The notes: generated by a model from the sequence alone, not told the origin. Positions 8,758-18,199 are shown, counted from the stretch's first letter. The stretch is DNA of 64,000 bases from Candidatus Leptovillus gracilis (GCA_016716065.1 JADJXA010000003.1:372001-436000), one strand, 5' to 3'. A program made the numbers and translations.

Positions 8758-9324
8758 ATGACCGAAGAAACAATCAGCAAGAAAAACAACCGTACAGGTT
8801 TATTCATTGGCGGAGCTTTCGTATTAATGCTGCTATTGGCCGCAGCCTTTATGGGCGGCAACCTCATGGCTCAAGCTGAGGGTGCAGTACCCTTATCCGA
8901 TGTTGCCCAGTCCATCACGTTGCAAAATGGCAGTGTCGCCCAAAGCATCCCGGCCCCACTTATGGAGATGGCTGCCGAACTGCCCGCCAGAGCGCCGGAA
9001 ACAAAAGGGCTGTTTGTTGGCCGCACCGATGACACCCTGACCATTGGGACAGGCAATGTCATGGCTATGATTTCCACTGAACCCAACGCCGTGCCGGAGT
9101 TTAGCTACGACGGCATCAAACAGAATGTCTTGGTGACAAACAAAACCAGATTGTACATAGATAGAACGGAGTACACTTTGGGCCAAACGGCCGTGGAACA
9201 AAAATTAGAGGAAGTGGAAAACCTGGACATGCTGGTGGAAAACACCTTCGTGGACGTATGGGGTGAGCGGTCTGGCGACCAAATCGTAGCCGATGTCATT
9301 CTCATGCGGCTATCCCAGCGATAA
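8758..9324 (+). CDS. Membrane-anchored hypothetical protein of the export locus
   Basis: This is a 188-residue protein. I chose ATG 8758 because AGGAGA lies nine bases upstream; a longer frame from 8704 lacks such a site. Residues 12-37 form one membrane helix (GLFIGGAFVLMLLLAAAFMGGNLMAQA) that may be cleaved. The remainder is an extracytoplasmic domain with a beta-strand pattern (GLFVGRTDDTLTIGTGNVMAMI ... VLVTNKTRLYIDRTEY ... VDVWGERSGDQIVADVILMRL). The LFVGRxDDTLTIGTG and VDVWGERxGDxIVADVI phrases recall small OB-like DUF5666 domains, but I do not assert membership. A perfect hairpin follows 28 bases after the stop. Confidence 0.7.
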   Translation: MTEETISKKNNRTGLFIGGAFVLMLLLAAAFMGGNLMAQAEGAVPLSDVAQSITLQNGSVAQSIPAPLMEMAAELPARAPETKGLFVGRTDDTLTIGTGNVMAMISTEPNAVPEFSYDGIKQNVLVTNKTRLYIDRTEYTLGQTAVEQKLEEVENLDMLVENTFVDVWGERSGDQIVADVILMRLSQR

Positions 9325-9351
9325 GGAACAGAATTTGTTTGGAGCTTGTTT

Positions 9352-9385
9352 AGAAGTTCAACTTCTTCTGAGAAGTTGAACTTCT
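9352..9385. terminator. Perfect 15-bp hairpin after the export genes
   Basis: AGAAGTTCAACTTCT (9352-9366) and its exact complement (9371-9385) flank a four-base loop. It follows the small anchored protein and precedes the response regulator, so it likely ends the export transcript or separates it from the regulatory pair. Only a weak T-rich tail (CTTCTTCCCC) follows. Confidence 0.6.
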
Positions 9386-9451
9386 TCCCCAACTTGTTTA
9401 ACTATTGCCCCCGTCCCCTTTGCCTTTGACTTCCTTTCCGTTAAGATTCCG

Positions 9452-10147
9452 ATGATGCCGCAAAAGATATTGGTAGTAGACGACGATGTGAAGATTGTGA
9501 ACCTGGTGAAGCTGTACCTGGAACAGGAACGGTATCAGGTGTTCACCGCCTACGATGGGTTGCAGGCGCTGGAAATAGCCCGGCAAAAACAACCCGATCT
9601 GATCATTTTGGATTTGATGCTGCCGAAGGTAGATGGGCTGGATGTACTGCGGCTGCTCACCCAAGAAGGTGGGCCGCCCATCATCATGCTCACCGCCCGG
9701 CGCACGGAAGATGACAAACTGATTGGCCTGGAACTGGGCGCGGACGATTATGTGACCAAACCATTTAGCCCACGCGAATTGGTGGCGCGGGTGCGGGTGG
9801 TGCTGCGGCGGCTGCAAAAGGCGCAGTCTAGCCAGCCGGAGCAGGTGCAGCTTGGCGAGTTGGTGGTAGATTATGTGCGGCGAGAAGCAAGACAAAATGG
9901 CCGCATTCTTCCCCTGACCCCGGCGGAGTTTAACCTGCTGGCTTTCATGGCCCAAAACCCGGGCCGCGTTTACTCCCGCCAAAACCTGCTAGACGAACTG
10001 TTTGGCTACGACGCCGCCAGCCTGGAACGCACCATTGATACACACATCATGAACCTGCGCCGCAAAATAGAGCCTGACCCCGCCCACCCCATTTATGTGC
10101 AGACGGTATATGGGCAGGGGTATCGGGTGGAAGAGGGTAATCGGTAA
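9452..10147 (+). CDS. OmpR/PhoB-family response regulator
   Basis: This is a 231-residue two-domain regulator. The receiver has the acidic pair in VVDDDVKIV (residues 7-10), phospho-acceptor Asp in LIILDLMLPKVDG (about 52), TAR and the conserved Lys in YVTKPFSPRE. The C-terminal winged helix is clear: PLTPAEFNLLAFMAQNPGRVYSRQNLLDELFG ... RTIDTHIMNLRRKIEPDP ... QTVYGQGYRVEE. It is encoded just before a HAMP histidine kinase and after the export operon, so control of that operon in response to envelope stress or a toxic compound is likely. ATG 9452 and ATG 9455 are both possible starts. Confidence 0.93.
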   Translation: MMPQKILVVDDDVKIVNLVKLYLEQERYQVFTAYDGLQALEIARQKQPDLIILDLMLPKVDGLDVLRLLTQEGGPPIIMLTARRTEDDKLIGLELGADDYVTKPFSPRELVARVRVVLRRLQKAQSSQPEQVQLGELVVDYVRREARQNGRILPLTPAEFNLLAFMAQNPGRVYSRQNLLDELFGYDAASLERTIDTHIMNLRRKIEPDPAHPIYVQTVYGQGYRVEEGNR

Positions 10148-10211
10148 TCGGTGGCCGATGGCTGGTGGCTGGTGGTCAGAAAATTGGGTGTGGTTCAAGA
10201 TTGTGAAAATA

Positions 10212-10395
10212 TCCTTTACAAATGAGAAGTGTCATGCTGAGCGAAGTCTTCGGAGCGAAGCATCCCCTATGAATTGCATGACCAGAGCCGGAGGGATTCT
10301 TCCCCGTTCGGCTACGCTCAGGCCCGCAGACTCCGCTCAGACCTGTCCTGAGCAACGCCGAAGGAATGACGATTCGCCGACTGATTTGTAAAGGA
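10212..10395. repeat. MITE-like element with 12-bp terminal inverted repeats
   Basis: TCCTTTACAAAT (10212-10223) and ATTTGTAAAGGA (10384-10395) are perfect inverted ends of a 184-base segment with no gene. Inside are further complementary pieces (CTGAGCGAAGTCTTCGGAG near the left, CCTGAGCAACGCCGAAGGAATGAC near the right). Such noncoding imperfect palindromes are typical of non-autonomous elements or REP-type repeats. It separates the response regulator from its kinase, so the pair may not be a tight operon. Confidence 0.75.
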
Positions 10396-10471
10396 CAACT
10401 TTGGCTTTTTTAGCCATGCCGAAAATTGTAAAGCAGCTCTTCCAGAGTTCCGATTATTACCGGAAAAAGAT

Positions 10472-12040
10472 ATGCGCCACAAATTACAAACCCGCCTTTT
10501 CCTCACCCTCATCAGTGTCGCCGTGATCGCGTTGGCGATTGTGGTCATGGTTGCCATGCAACAGACGCGCCGCCAGTTTGGGGCGTATGTGGCTCGTGAC
10601 CAGATGATCACCCTGAACCAGACGGCGCAACTGTTTGAAGCGCCCATTCTATCCGGCTCGTTGGCGGAACTGGATAGCCTGACGGCCAAAGTTGCCCAGG
10701 TGTATGGCATTCGAGCCTATGTGTACGATACGGTAGGGGTGATTGTGTCCGCTTCTGATGTGAAGCAGGTGGGGCAGAGGGTAACGGCCGTTTCCCTCCC
10801 TCCTGTGGGTCTGGCTCTCAGACAAGATGCGCCCAATGGCGAAGCCAGCACCGTCCACTTCTTTTCCGCGCCGGGAAACAACCAACTGGTAGAAGCAAAT
10901 ATTTCCATGCCCAACAGCGCCGATGTGGGCATTAGCAGTCAAACGTCTGTGGTGGATCTGCTGCCTGATGATGAATCCCACCTGGCGAGCGGCGAGGCTA
11001 TCTCCCTGTCAGTCACCACACCCCAAGAGTTGGCTTACATCGTTGTATCGCCGCCCGATGTGTTGGTAGACACGTTTGCTAGCCAGAGCGCCTTCATCCA
11101 ACTCGTCAATCGCGCCTTTGTGGCGGCTCTGGGCGTCTCGCTGCTGGTGGCCGTGCTGCTCAGTTGGGTCACGGCCCGGCGCATTTTGCGCCCCGTACAG
11201 ACACTCACCACAGCCACCCGGCAAATGGGACAGGGTGATCTGAGCGTTCGTGTGGCGGTGCAGGGCAAGGATGAACTGGCCGAATTGGGGCAATCGTTCA
11301 ACCAGATGGCGGCGGATCTGGCGCATCAGTCGGAACTGCGCCGTCATTTGGCCGCCGATGTGGCGCATGAACTGCTGACGCCGCTTACGGCCGTGCGCGG
11401 TCACCTGGAAGCTGTGCAAGATGGCCTACTGGAACCCACGCCAGACGTGATCAACTCCCTGCATGACGAGGTGATGTTGTTGGATAAGTTGATTGCCGAC
11501 CTACAAGAACTATCACTGGCGGAAGCGGGGCAGCTTCATTTGGATGTGCAGCCAGTCTCGTTGGTTGACGTGGTGATGGGGGCGGTAACGGCCGTTACTC
11601 CCCAACTCGTCGGCCGCCATCTGACATTGACCACCCACCTACCGGATAATCTCCCCCTCATCGAACTGGATGTCCGGCGCATGGGGCAGGTGTTCCGCAA
11701 TCTGCTCGGCAACGCCATCAAATACAGTGACCCCGGCGGGCAATTGACCGTCACTGTCTGGCAGTCGGGAGACGAACTGCTTGTCAGTGTAGGCGACACA
11801 GGCGCCGGCATCGCGCCCGAACATTTGCCCTACGTTTTCGACCGTTTCTACCGCGCCGACCCCTCACGGGCACGCGATACCGGCGGCTCTGGTTTGGGTT
11901 TGGCGATTGTGAAAGGGGTGGTGGAGGCCCATCACGGCCGTGTGTGGGCTGAAAGCAAACTCGGCGTTGGCTCCCTCTTTACCGTCAGCCTGCCGCTGGG
12001 GTTTCCCCAAAAAAGTGGACACACACAAGAGACAAATTGA
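10472..12040 (+). CDS. Membrane sensor histidine kinase with HAMP domain
   Basis: This is a 522-residue kinase. Membrane helices lie at about residues 8-28 and 208-230, with an external sensor domain of about 175 residues between them. HAMP follows (ILRPVQTLTTATRQMGQGDLSVRV ... LGQSFNQMAADL), then HisKA with AADVAHELLTPLTAV (the phospho-acceptor H; the usual R after EL is here L). The ATPase domain shows NLLGNAIKYSD (N box), VGDTGAGI (G1), FDRFYRAD (F box) and GGSGLGLAIVKG (G2). It pairs with the OmpR-type regulator upstream. The last residues (SGHTQETN) do not look native: IS3-like DNA begins exactly at the stop, so the C-terminus may have been replaced by insertion. Confidence 0.9.
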   Translation: MRHKLQTRLFLTLISVAVIALAIVVMVAMQQTRRQFGAYVARDQMITLNQTAQLFEAPILSGSLAELDSLTAKVAQVYGIRAYVYDTVGVIVSASDVKQVGQRVTAVSLPPVGLALRQDAPNGEASTVHFFSAPGNNQLVEANISMPNSADVGISSQTSVVDLLPDDESHLASGEAISLSVTTPQELAYIVVSPPDVLVDTFASQSAFIQLVNRAFVAALGVSLLVAVLLSWVTARRILRPVQTLTTATRQMGQGDLSVRVAVQGKDELAELGQSFNQMAADLAHQSELRRHLAADVAHELLTPLTAVRGHLEAVQDGLLEPTPDVINSLHDEVMLLDKLIADLQELSLAEAGQLHLDVQPVSLVDVVMGAVTAVTPQLVGRHLTLTTHLPDNLPLIELDVRRMGQVFRNLLGNAIKYSDPGGQLTVTVWQSGDELLVSVGDTGAGIAPEHLPYVFDRFYRADPSRARDTGGSGLGLAIVKGVVEAHHGRVWAESKLGVGSLFTVSLPLGFPQKSGHTQETN

Positions 12041-12192
12041 GGGAGATGGTCAGTCAACAACTGCTAGACAAAATCAAAACGGCTCATGAAGCGAATCGTG
12101 GTTGTTACGTTAGCCCGCGCATTTACCACGAGATGAAAGACGAAATACCGTGCAGCGTGAACCGGGTGGCACGCTTGATGCGGCAGCATGGG
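12040..12192 (+). pseudogene. IS3-family transposase (OrfB) fragment
   Basis: The reading MVSQQLLDKIKTAHEANRGCYVSPRIYHEMKDEIPCSVNRVARLMRQHG matches the HTH_21 N-terminal part of IS3-family OrfB transposases (typical form: IHEASRGTYGSPRIHAEL...RVARLMRQ). Only about 50 codons survive; the DDE catalytic core is missing. The fragment starts at the stop codon of the histidine kinase and is cut on its right by a long palindrome at 12190. It cannot be functional. Confidence 0.8.
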
Positions 12193-12347
12193 TGTTTTTG
12201 CATATCCCACCCAAAAGGTATATTTCAGCGTATCTCAGTCGAGTAGGCTAAAGTAGATACGGTCTATTAATATGATTGTTTGCGATCATTTTTACTCGAG
12301 AAGGAATTTTGAAATATACTTTTTGGGTGAGATATACAAAAACACCC
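12190..12347. repeat. 158-bp palindromic element (38-bp arms)
   Basis: Arms at 12190-12227 and 12310-12347 are inverted copies matching at 35 of 38 positions. They enclose 82 bases that contain a shorter inverted pair (TCGAGTA near 12240 and TACTCGA near 12293). It interrupts the IS3 remnant. It could be a MITE, or a terminator-like hairpin for the kinase transcript; no target duplication is visible. Confidence 0.75.
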
Positions 12348-12426
12348 TATTTGTACACTGGTGATCAATTGCGCCCCGTTTCCGGGTCACAGGTCTCGCT
12401 CAATGGGTAACGTGCCTTTTGTACGC

Positions 12427-14446
12427 TTACTTTACAATTGCCGGCAGATAAACTTGATAGGGCAGCCACTCATAGGCGCCCATATCGGCGACGGCCGTAC
12501 CGTCCAAATCCCCATCTTGCGGGCGCAAAACGCCAAGCAGATCATACAGCGGCGCGCCGGTGTTCGCGCCGGTGTCTATCGCCGAAGAGCCGAACTGCAA
12601 GCGATAATCGCCTTGAACCGCATCCACAAACTGCGGGTTATCGCTGATGTTACCTGCGCCGGGCCAGCCGCCTTCTACGGCCGAATAGCTGATGTGGGCG
12701 TCATTGGCGTCCGGGATATGGATGGATCCCCCGGCGTTGCCAAAGAGGATGCTGTTGGTGACGTACAAGTCCAGGCCGGTTTGCGGGTTAAAGTTGATGC
12801 CGGGGCGGTCAGTGCCCGGAGCATTGTTGGCGATGGTGACATTGGTGATCACGGCCGTGCCATTCAAATGCAGTCCGGCGTCTCCCAGGTTGTCGGCGAT
12901 GAGGCTGTTGCTCAGGTGCAGCGCCCCCTCGCCCACGCGGATGCCGCCCGCGCCCTGGCGAGCCAAATTGTGGATGACGAGGCTGTCGCTGACGGTTAGA
13001 TTCCCTTGGGCAATGATCCCGCCGCCGCCCCAACTGTCGGGCGAACCATCAGCCGTGTTGTGGTGGATCAGACAATTGCGAATGGCGAGGGTGGCATCCC
13101 CAGCTCGCACACCGCCGGCCTCCTCCCCATAACCGTTGGTGATGGTCAGGCCATCCAACACCACCTCGGCGTCGTGGTTGAATATGTCTACAACCGGCAG
13201 TCCAAATCTGCCCAGGTCGCCCGAATAGAAAACAGCTTGCGGGTCTGTCCAGGTTTGGCCGTTGGCCGATTGAGTATAGTAGATGGCGCCGTCGTCGTTG
13301 TTGGAGAACCACATCTTGAAGAGGCCGCCGGCGTAGATAACATGGGGGTCGGCCAATTGGTTGCCGCCGGTGATGAGGGGTTGGCTGCCAACAGCCGTCC
13401 ACGTCTGGCCGCCATCGTTGCTGGTAAAGGCGCCAATGGAGGCCGGGTACGCCGGTCCCACGCCGGTGAAGAAGAGCCAATGATCCCCACCGCCATCTAC
13501 AACAACCGAAGGCCCCCACACGGCCCATTCATACCAGTCGCCCGGCTGCGGCACAACGGCCGTGCCGATTTTGTCCCAATCAGCAACGCCATCGTCCGAT
13601 TCGGCATAGGCGATGACATACCCCTGGTTGCCCCCGGCATGATACCACAGCCGATGCACGCCATTTTCCACCAGCACGGATCCATGCCCGACAAAATTTT
13701 CATCATAGCTGTTGGCCGTTGGCGTAAGAATGGGGGTCGCCGGGTTCACTGTCCAGGCAGTTCCGTCGGCGCTGGTCGCCCGATACAGAGAGCGCACGCC
13801 ATCGGTCGCCGCCTCAAAATACATGGTAAAAGCCCCGGTTGCTCCCAGGACAAAGGGGCTGCGTTCAGAGGCAGGGTCGTTCCAGGGTGCGTTTTGATTG
13901 GTTAAAACCGGGTTGTTGGGATTACGCTGCCACGTCTGTCCATCGGCCGAGGTCGCTTCGCCTACTTCCACGTCGTACAGCAAATTGACGCCGTCATACC
14001 ACATGCGGTACTGGCTGCCGTCCCACAGAACGGAGGGCTTTTTTCACATGACGGCCGTCCCAATCCCCCACCACCGGCTGAACAGCCGAACCATCCAGGA
14101 TGGTCTCGTAAAGAGCCACGTCGCGGCTCCAACCGATGGGGTTATAGCCACCCTGCAACGTTACACTCATCTGGATACCGACGTTTTCCGTGTACGTTCC
14201 GGCGGCAATCAGCAAGACGTCGCCTGGATTGGCGCGGTTGTCCAGCGTGTATTGAATGGTCTGGCAGGGAGAAACGGCCGTACCGCACCCATCACCATCA
14301 CTACCTGTCGTACTCGATACATACACCTCGCCGGGATCAGCCAACACCCCTAAAACGAGGACAATGAGTAGAACGGCCGTGGACAAGGCCCCAACCCATC
14401 CTGCCAGCCGATGCACTACTTGCTTCTCTAACTGCTGCATATTCAT
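12427..14446 (-). pseudogene. Secreted beta-helix protein with inserted beta-propeller, frameshifted
   Basis: The 5' part (14446 to about 14040) encodes a membrane/signal helix (WVGALSTAVLLIVLVLGVLA) and the start of a right-handed beta-helix (DGCGTAVSPCQTIQYTLDNRANPGDVLLIAAGTYTENVGIQMSVTLQGGYN). At the A6 run near 14040 the frame shifts; the other frame continues PSVLWDGSQYRMWYDGV and runs to 12427. Next come about 280 residues of GH43/DUF1861-like propeller repeats (YRATSADGTAWTVNPATPIL, FKMWFSNNDDGAIYY). The beta-helix resumes (VVLDGLTITNGYGEEAGGV), followed by a choice-of-anchor-Q-like end (GSSAIDTGANTG...DMGAYEW) and the tail YQVYLPAIVK. Full length would be about 670 residues. A sequencing error in the A6 run would make the gene intact. 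Confidence 0.8.
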
Positions 14447-15254
14447 GACTTAGCTCCTTTTAGTTTGTGACACGAAGTTTCACGAAGGAGGCACAGAATT
14501 GCTCGAATCATGTTGCCTAACTTCCACGCCCCTTCGTGTCGTTGTCCCCGTGTCTCCTTTCAACGCCGCAACAGCGGCAAATACACTCTCAACGGCCCGA
14601 TGAAACGCACATGGGACACATGGTACGCTCATTTTCGGCAGCGAAACAGCAGGTGCTGCGGATTCCGCTTCATGTAACGAAGTAAGGATTTATGGGGCGC
14701 GGAGTCTTCGGAGCCGCTCCATAATCCTGAGTTGAACTCAGCCACATTTGGCGAGAATTTTCTATTTGGAATTTAAGCCCTGGGGATGCACGACAAGCGC
14801 CGACTCCAACCCCCCATGACAGAAATCATTGTAGCAGTTTGGACTGGAAAAGGTCAATAAGTAGCATCTGGCCTCTAGCGGCCGTTTTAAAGTGTTTACT
14901 CGTGGCGGCGATAATGGCTGGGATGCGGATGAGCTTGTGGTGCTAGAACAGGGCTGAATTCCGAAACTGGCCGACCTGGTGGATGAGTCGATAACGGCCG
15001 TTGAACAAAGCCTTGGGCACAATCAGCTATCTTTTGGCTGGTCCTGGCACCCCCAATGATGCGGTTAGCCGTGGCGAATTTAAATCTCTCACTCTCAAAA
15101 AATATTCTCAGGACGGTAAAAGCGTCCCCAATTCTCAGGTCTATATGAGTGGTACTAACCGTTTTGGTGAATGGTATCCGTAACTTGATACAAAAAACGC
15201 TTCACCCACATAAGTTGAAATCAGAATCCCAAAACTAACTAGAGGAGGTTTGCA
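14447..15254. other. Gene-poor interval with a hairpin
   Basis: No credible gene. An imperfect inverted repeat at 14685-14728 (AGGATTTATGGGGCG against CGCTCCATAATCCT) encloses a second small hairpin. An open frame at 15001-15183 starts on a weak codon and has no recognisable product. At 15241-15287 a good ribosome binding site (AGAGGAGG) and ATG 15255 open a short peptide, MRNQTMWIWYG, that stops at the 12-bp repeat end at 15288, as if a gene start had been cut by an insertion. Confidence 0.5.
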
Positions 15255-15346
15255 ATGCGTAACCAGACGATGTGGATTTGGTATGGGTAAAGTGACCCCC
15301 CAGAACGGTTAAGATTGGCGCAAACGTTGCAACTATCCCAGACAGC

Positions 15347-15780
15347 TTGTCCTATACGGCGGGTTTGGATGCCAAACCGGGAAAAGTGGAGAAACGGCCG
15401 TTAGGCATTCCCACCATTGCCAACCGTGCTGAACAGGCATTAGCCAGACTGGCCCTTGAACCGGAATGGGAAGCACGCTTTGAACCAAACAGTTACGGTT
15501 TCCGACCAGGACGTTCCGCCCACGATGCGATAGAAGCCATCTTCAAAAACATCTGCCTCCAGGCAAAATACGTGCTGGAGGCAGACATTGCTGCCTGTTT
15601 CGACAAAATATCGCATTCGGCTGTGTTAGCCAAGCTGCAAACCTACCCTGCGATGCAGAGAGCCGTTCGCGCCGGGCTTAAGGCTGGCGTGTTGGACGGC
15701 GAGACGTTATTTCCTACCACTGAAGGCTCGCCGCAAGGCGGGATCATCTCACCTTTGATTGCGAACGCCGCCTTCAGTTG
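15347..15780 (+). pseudogene. Group II intron-type reverse transcriptase fragment
   Basis: The translation KVEKRPLGIPTIANRAEQALARLALEPEWEARFEPNSYGFRPGRSAHDAIEAI...YVLEADIAACFDKISH...TEGSPQGGIISPLIANAAF matches reverse-transcriptase blocks 1-4 of group II intron maturases (RPLGIPT, YGFRPGRSAHDA, DI..CFDKI.H, SPQGG..SPL.AN). The catalytic YADD block, the maturase X domain and the endonuclease are missing: after about 15780 the frame no longer matches the family. The N-terminus is also deleted, since YTAGLD is joined directly to KPGKVEKRPLGIPT. There is no intact intron RNA that I can see. Confidence 0.85.
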
Positions 15781-16743
15781 CGCTGGCGCGGTTGACCAAG
15801 ACCTTTGCCATTCACCAAAACGCCAGCCGTCCGAGGCATCGCGCCAGCGTCAACTGGAACCTCCCATGCCTGGCGGGGCATTCCCCCACCAGAGAAACTT
15901 CCTTGCCTACATCCCCAAATCAGGTATCCTCTCCGTACCACACCAAAAATAAGACCGTACAATTCTTTGGTGTCATGGAAGCCCTCTTCCGGGAACCCGC
16001 ACTGGAACATGGTTCTCGCTCCCCGGTGTTTTCACCATTAGCGGCACGCATCGCGTGACCCTGTTCAGGAAATTACTCTTACGTTGGGAGCGGGTTGGTG
16101 TGGTCACAGCTTAGAGTTGACCGATTTCTTTCTGACTTGGATTTAGTTCAAGTTCTGTTTTCGGTTATCAACGTCCATTTTATTCAACGGAGGTTAGCTT
16201 TGCTGTACCTATATAACATTGTTGCCGCTCATTTGGTCATTCTCTGCCGTCCAAAAACCAAAAATCTACCTCCACAACACGTTTTTCGAGCCATTTTTGG
16301 CTTCCCAGGCCACAAAACGGAAGTTTCTCAGGAAGGGTTGTTAAGACTTCTTCTCTTTCTGAGCAACAACTTCCAACGCCTTTGCCGAAGCAACTACTCA
16401 TGACCTGGCTGGTTTTGGCGCTGGCGTTTGCCCACGATTTTTAACGAATGACGGCCGCTTCCCATCCACCACTTTTGCTATCCAAACCGGCCGTTCCTAC
16501 CCAACATCGCTTCATTTCGCAAAACCTACAACAGCCGGTGGCGTTTCACGTCTACCACTTTTGTTTTACCGGACGGCCGTTCCCCATTGCCAAACGCTGA
16601 ATAGCTTTCATCTAGGCCAATGCTCCCGCTATGAAAAGAAAACCGCAAAAGCCAGAACATAACCGAGACACCTGAATTTACCAGTCCGAGGCACAATTAT
16701 TAACGTCTATACAAAAAACGAAAACCCTCTGCAATCGACAGCC
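15781..16743. other. Gene-free interval with decayed-looking sequence
   Basis: No supported gene. The frame of the reverse transcriptase runs on to 15952 with unrelated sequence, and a frame at 16095-16403 has no start signal or family match. Two similar lines, each ending in GGCCGTTCC (near 16460-16495 and 16550-16580), suggest a local imperfect duplication. Confidence 0.45.
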
Positions 16744-17199
16744 CTATTCACCGTCGTTCAAATCAAGCCAAAAGACCGGGTCCGCTGCGGAAAATTGACT
16801 AAAACGAAACTGGATGGGGATTGTTTCACCTGACTGCAAATTGAAAATCAGATTTTTTGGCTCATCTCCCCCTAAACGAACTGCCATTTGCAAACCATCT
16901 GCACTAAATGCGGGACTAAAGAAATTTTCATAATCCTTTGTCTCTCCATCCACTGCCACAGTACGCAAAATCCAGGCATCTACCTCTTCGCGAAAACTAA
17001 CATAGGCTAATACATGGCTTGTTCGATTCCAGATAATTGAAGATGTATTAAAAGGATCCAGATAACCGCCAACTTGGTCTGTGGCAACAAGCGTAGCATT
17101 GTGGAAACCATAAACATTGAGTGTGTCATTTTGGTCAACCAAGGCAAGATAACGGCCGTCCGGTGAAAATTGACCAAACCAATACTCAGGTAGGGACAA
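16744..17199 (-). pseudogene. TolB/DPP-like beta-propeller fragment
   Basis: About 151 residues with propeller blades: FGQFSPDGRYLALVDQNDTLNVYG (blade with SPDG turn), IIWNRTSHVLAYVSFREEVDAWILR and FFSPAFSADGLQMAVRLGGDEPKNLIFN. The only starts are weak (TTG at 17199) and the sequence begins in the middle of a propeller, so it looks like the C-terminal remnant of a larger TolB-like or WD40-like protein. The upstream edge lies next to the 12-bp inverted sequence at 17217-17228, in line with truncation by an insertion. Confidence 0.6.
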
Positions 17200-17282
17200 T
17201 TTTTCGATAGGTGCCTGGGGTCACTTTAATCCCGATCAAGTGAACCTGCTTTAGTAGGAAGAATATCGATGATACCTACGAT

Positions 17283-17729
17283 TTATGCGTGAGCAATCTC
17301 TTGCAGGGCTGCCTGCATGAGCGACCAGTTCGAGGGAACCCATTCTTTGATTTGTCCCTTTTCACTTTCCAATGTGGACAATTTTCTTTTGAACGCCGAT
17401 AGGTCTATAAAAATATCGAGGCGACCCATTTGCCAGATGACAGTTCGAATTACCCCCTCTGCCGAGGTGGGATTGCGGTCTGATTCCTCTATGACCAACA
17501 ATCGCCGCCCTACAGATTCCACACTTTCTCTCACATTGCGTAAGGTTTCGTGGGGTACTTTTGGGCAAATGAGCGCCACATCAGCTCCCTTTTGGGCGAG
17601 TTGGATGATGATAGATTGCATAACAGTCATATCGTTTCCAACGAGTAAGATAACTTTATCCACCAGGCAGTTTTGCCGATCAATTATCGGCCGGTTTCTT
17701 TTGGCGAGATTTGTTGATTTGTCAGTCAT
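17283..17729 (-). CDS. Short-chain-dehydrogenase-like Rossmann protein, degenerate
   Basis: From ATG 17729 (AGAGGT seven bases upstream) the protein has 148 residues. DKVILLVGNDMTVMQSIIIQLAQKGADVALICPKVPHETLRNVRESVESVGRRLLVIEESDRNPTSAEGVIRTVIWQMGRLDIFIDLSAFKRK follows the SDR layout strand by strand. However, the TGxxxGxG cofactor loop is replaced by GNDMTVMQ, and the NNAG and YxxxK motifs are absent. The chain stops before the active site. It may be a remnant or a short protein that kept only the fold; oxidoreductase activity is unlikely. Confidence 0.6.
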   Translation of the reverse strand: MTDKSTNLAKRNRPIIDRQNCLVDKVILLVGNDMTVMQSIIIQLAQKGADVALICPKVPHETLRNVRESVESVGRRLLVIEESDRNPTSAEGVIRTVIWQMGRLDIFIDLSAFKRKLSTLESEKGQIKEWVPSNWSLMQAALQEIAHA

Positions 17730-17890
17730 TTTGACCTCTTGATAAATCGTATCCATGAACAGAACAGGAACGTTCCGTCGCTATATTTTATGGGAAACGG
17801 CCGTTGTGATGAATAGACATGGTATAAAAAAGAGATATAGATGAAGGTATAGACCCCGGCGCATCTTGAGCCGTTGTGTCCACTTCTCGC

Positions 17891-18056
17891 TTACTCACTG
17901 ACAAGTTCCGGTTTGACATGACGAGAAGAGGACAATAGATGGGCCAATCTTTGTGTCAGGTTTGTTAATTCGAGCGGGATTTGTCCATCTTCAGCCTGTC
18001 AACGTCCACAACACCAATTGACGCGCCGGAATATCAGGAACCTCCACATGCTTCAT
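17891..18056 (-). pseudogene. Small hypothetical gene with one frameshift
   Basis: A good ribosome binding site (AAGGAGTAACCGCC before ATG 18056) opens MKHVEVPDIPARQLVLWTLTG, which meets TGA. Shifting the frame by one base at that point continues EDGQIPLELTNLTQRLAHLLSSSRHVKPELVSE and stops at 17891. The joined product of about 54 residues reads like a real small helical protein. I do not recognise it. Either a one-base mutation or a sequence error splits it. Confidence 0.5.
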
Positions 18057-18140
18057 GGCGGTTACTCCTTAACATCTGGCGGCCCAGTCCGAACCGGGCC
18101 AGTAAAACAGAATGGCGGCAAAAACACTTTTCTGCGTGAC

Positions 18141-18179
18141 AAAAAAATACCCCCGTACTGATGTGTATGGAGGTATTTT
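18141..18179 (-). terminator. Rho-independent terminator after the GlsB-like gene
   Basis: On the minus strand AAAATACCTCC pairs with GGGGGTATTTT (one mismatch) around a 17-base loop and is followed by a run of seven T. It lies 21 bases after the stop of the 18200-18460 gene. Confidence 0.8.
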
Positions 18180-18199
18180 ACGTAGGGCTGCAATGAAAC

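Noticed and set aside
16095..16403. 102-codon plus frame rich in hydrophobic residues
   Set aside because: No start signal, no family resemblance, and it lies in decayed DNA.
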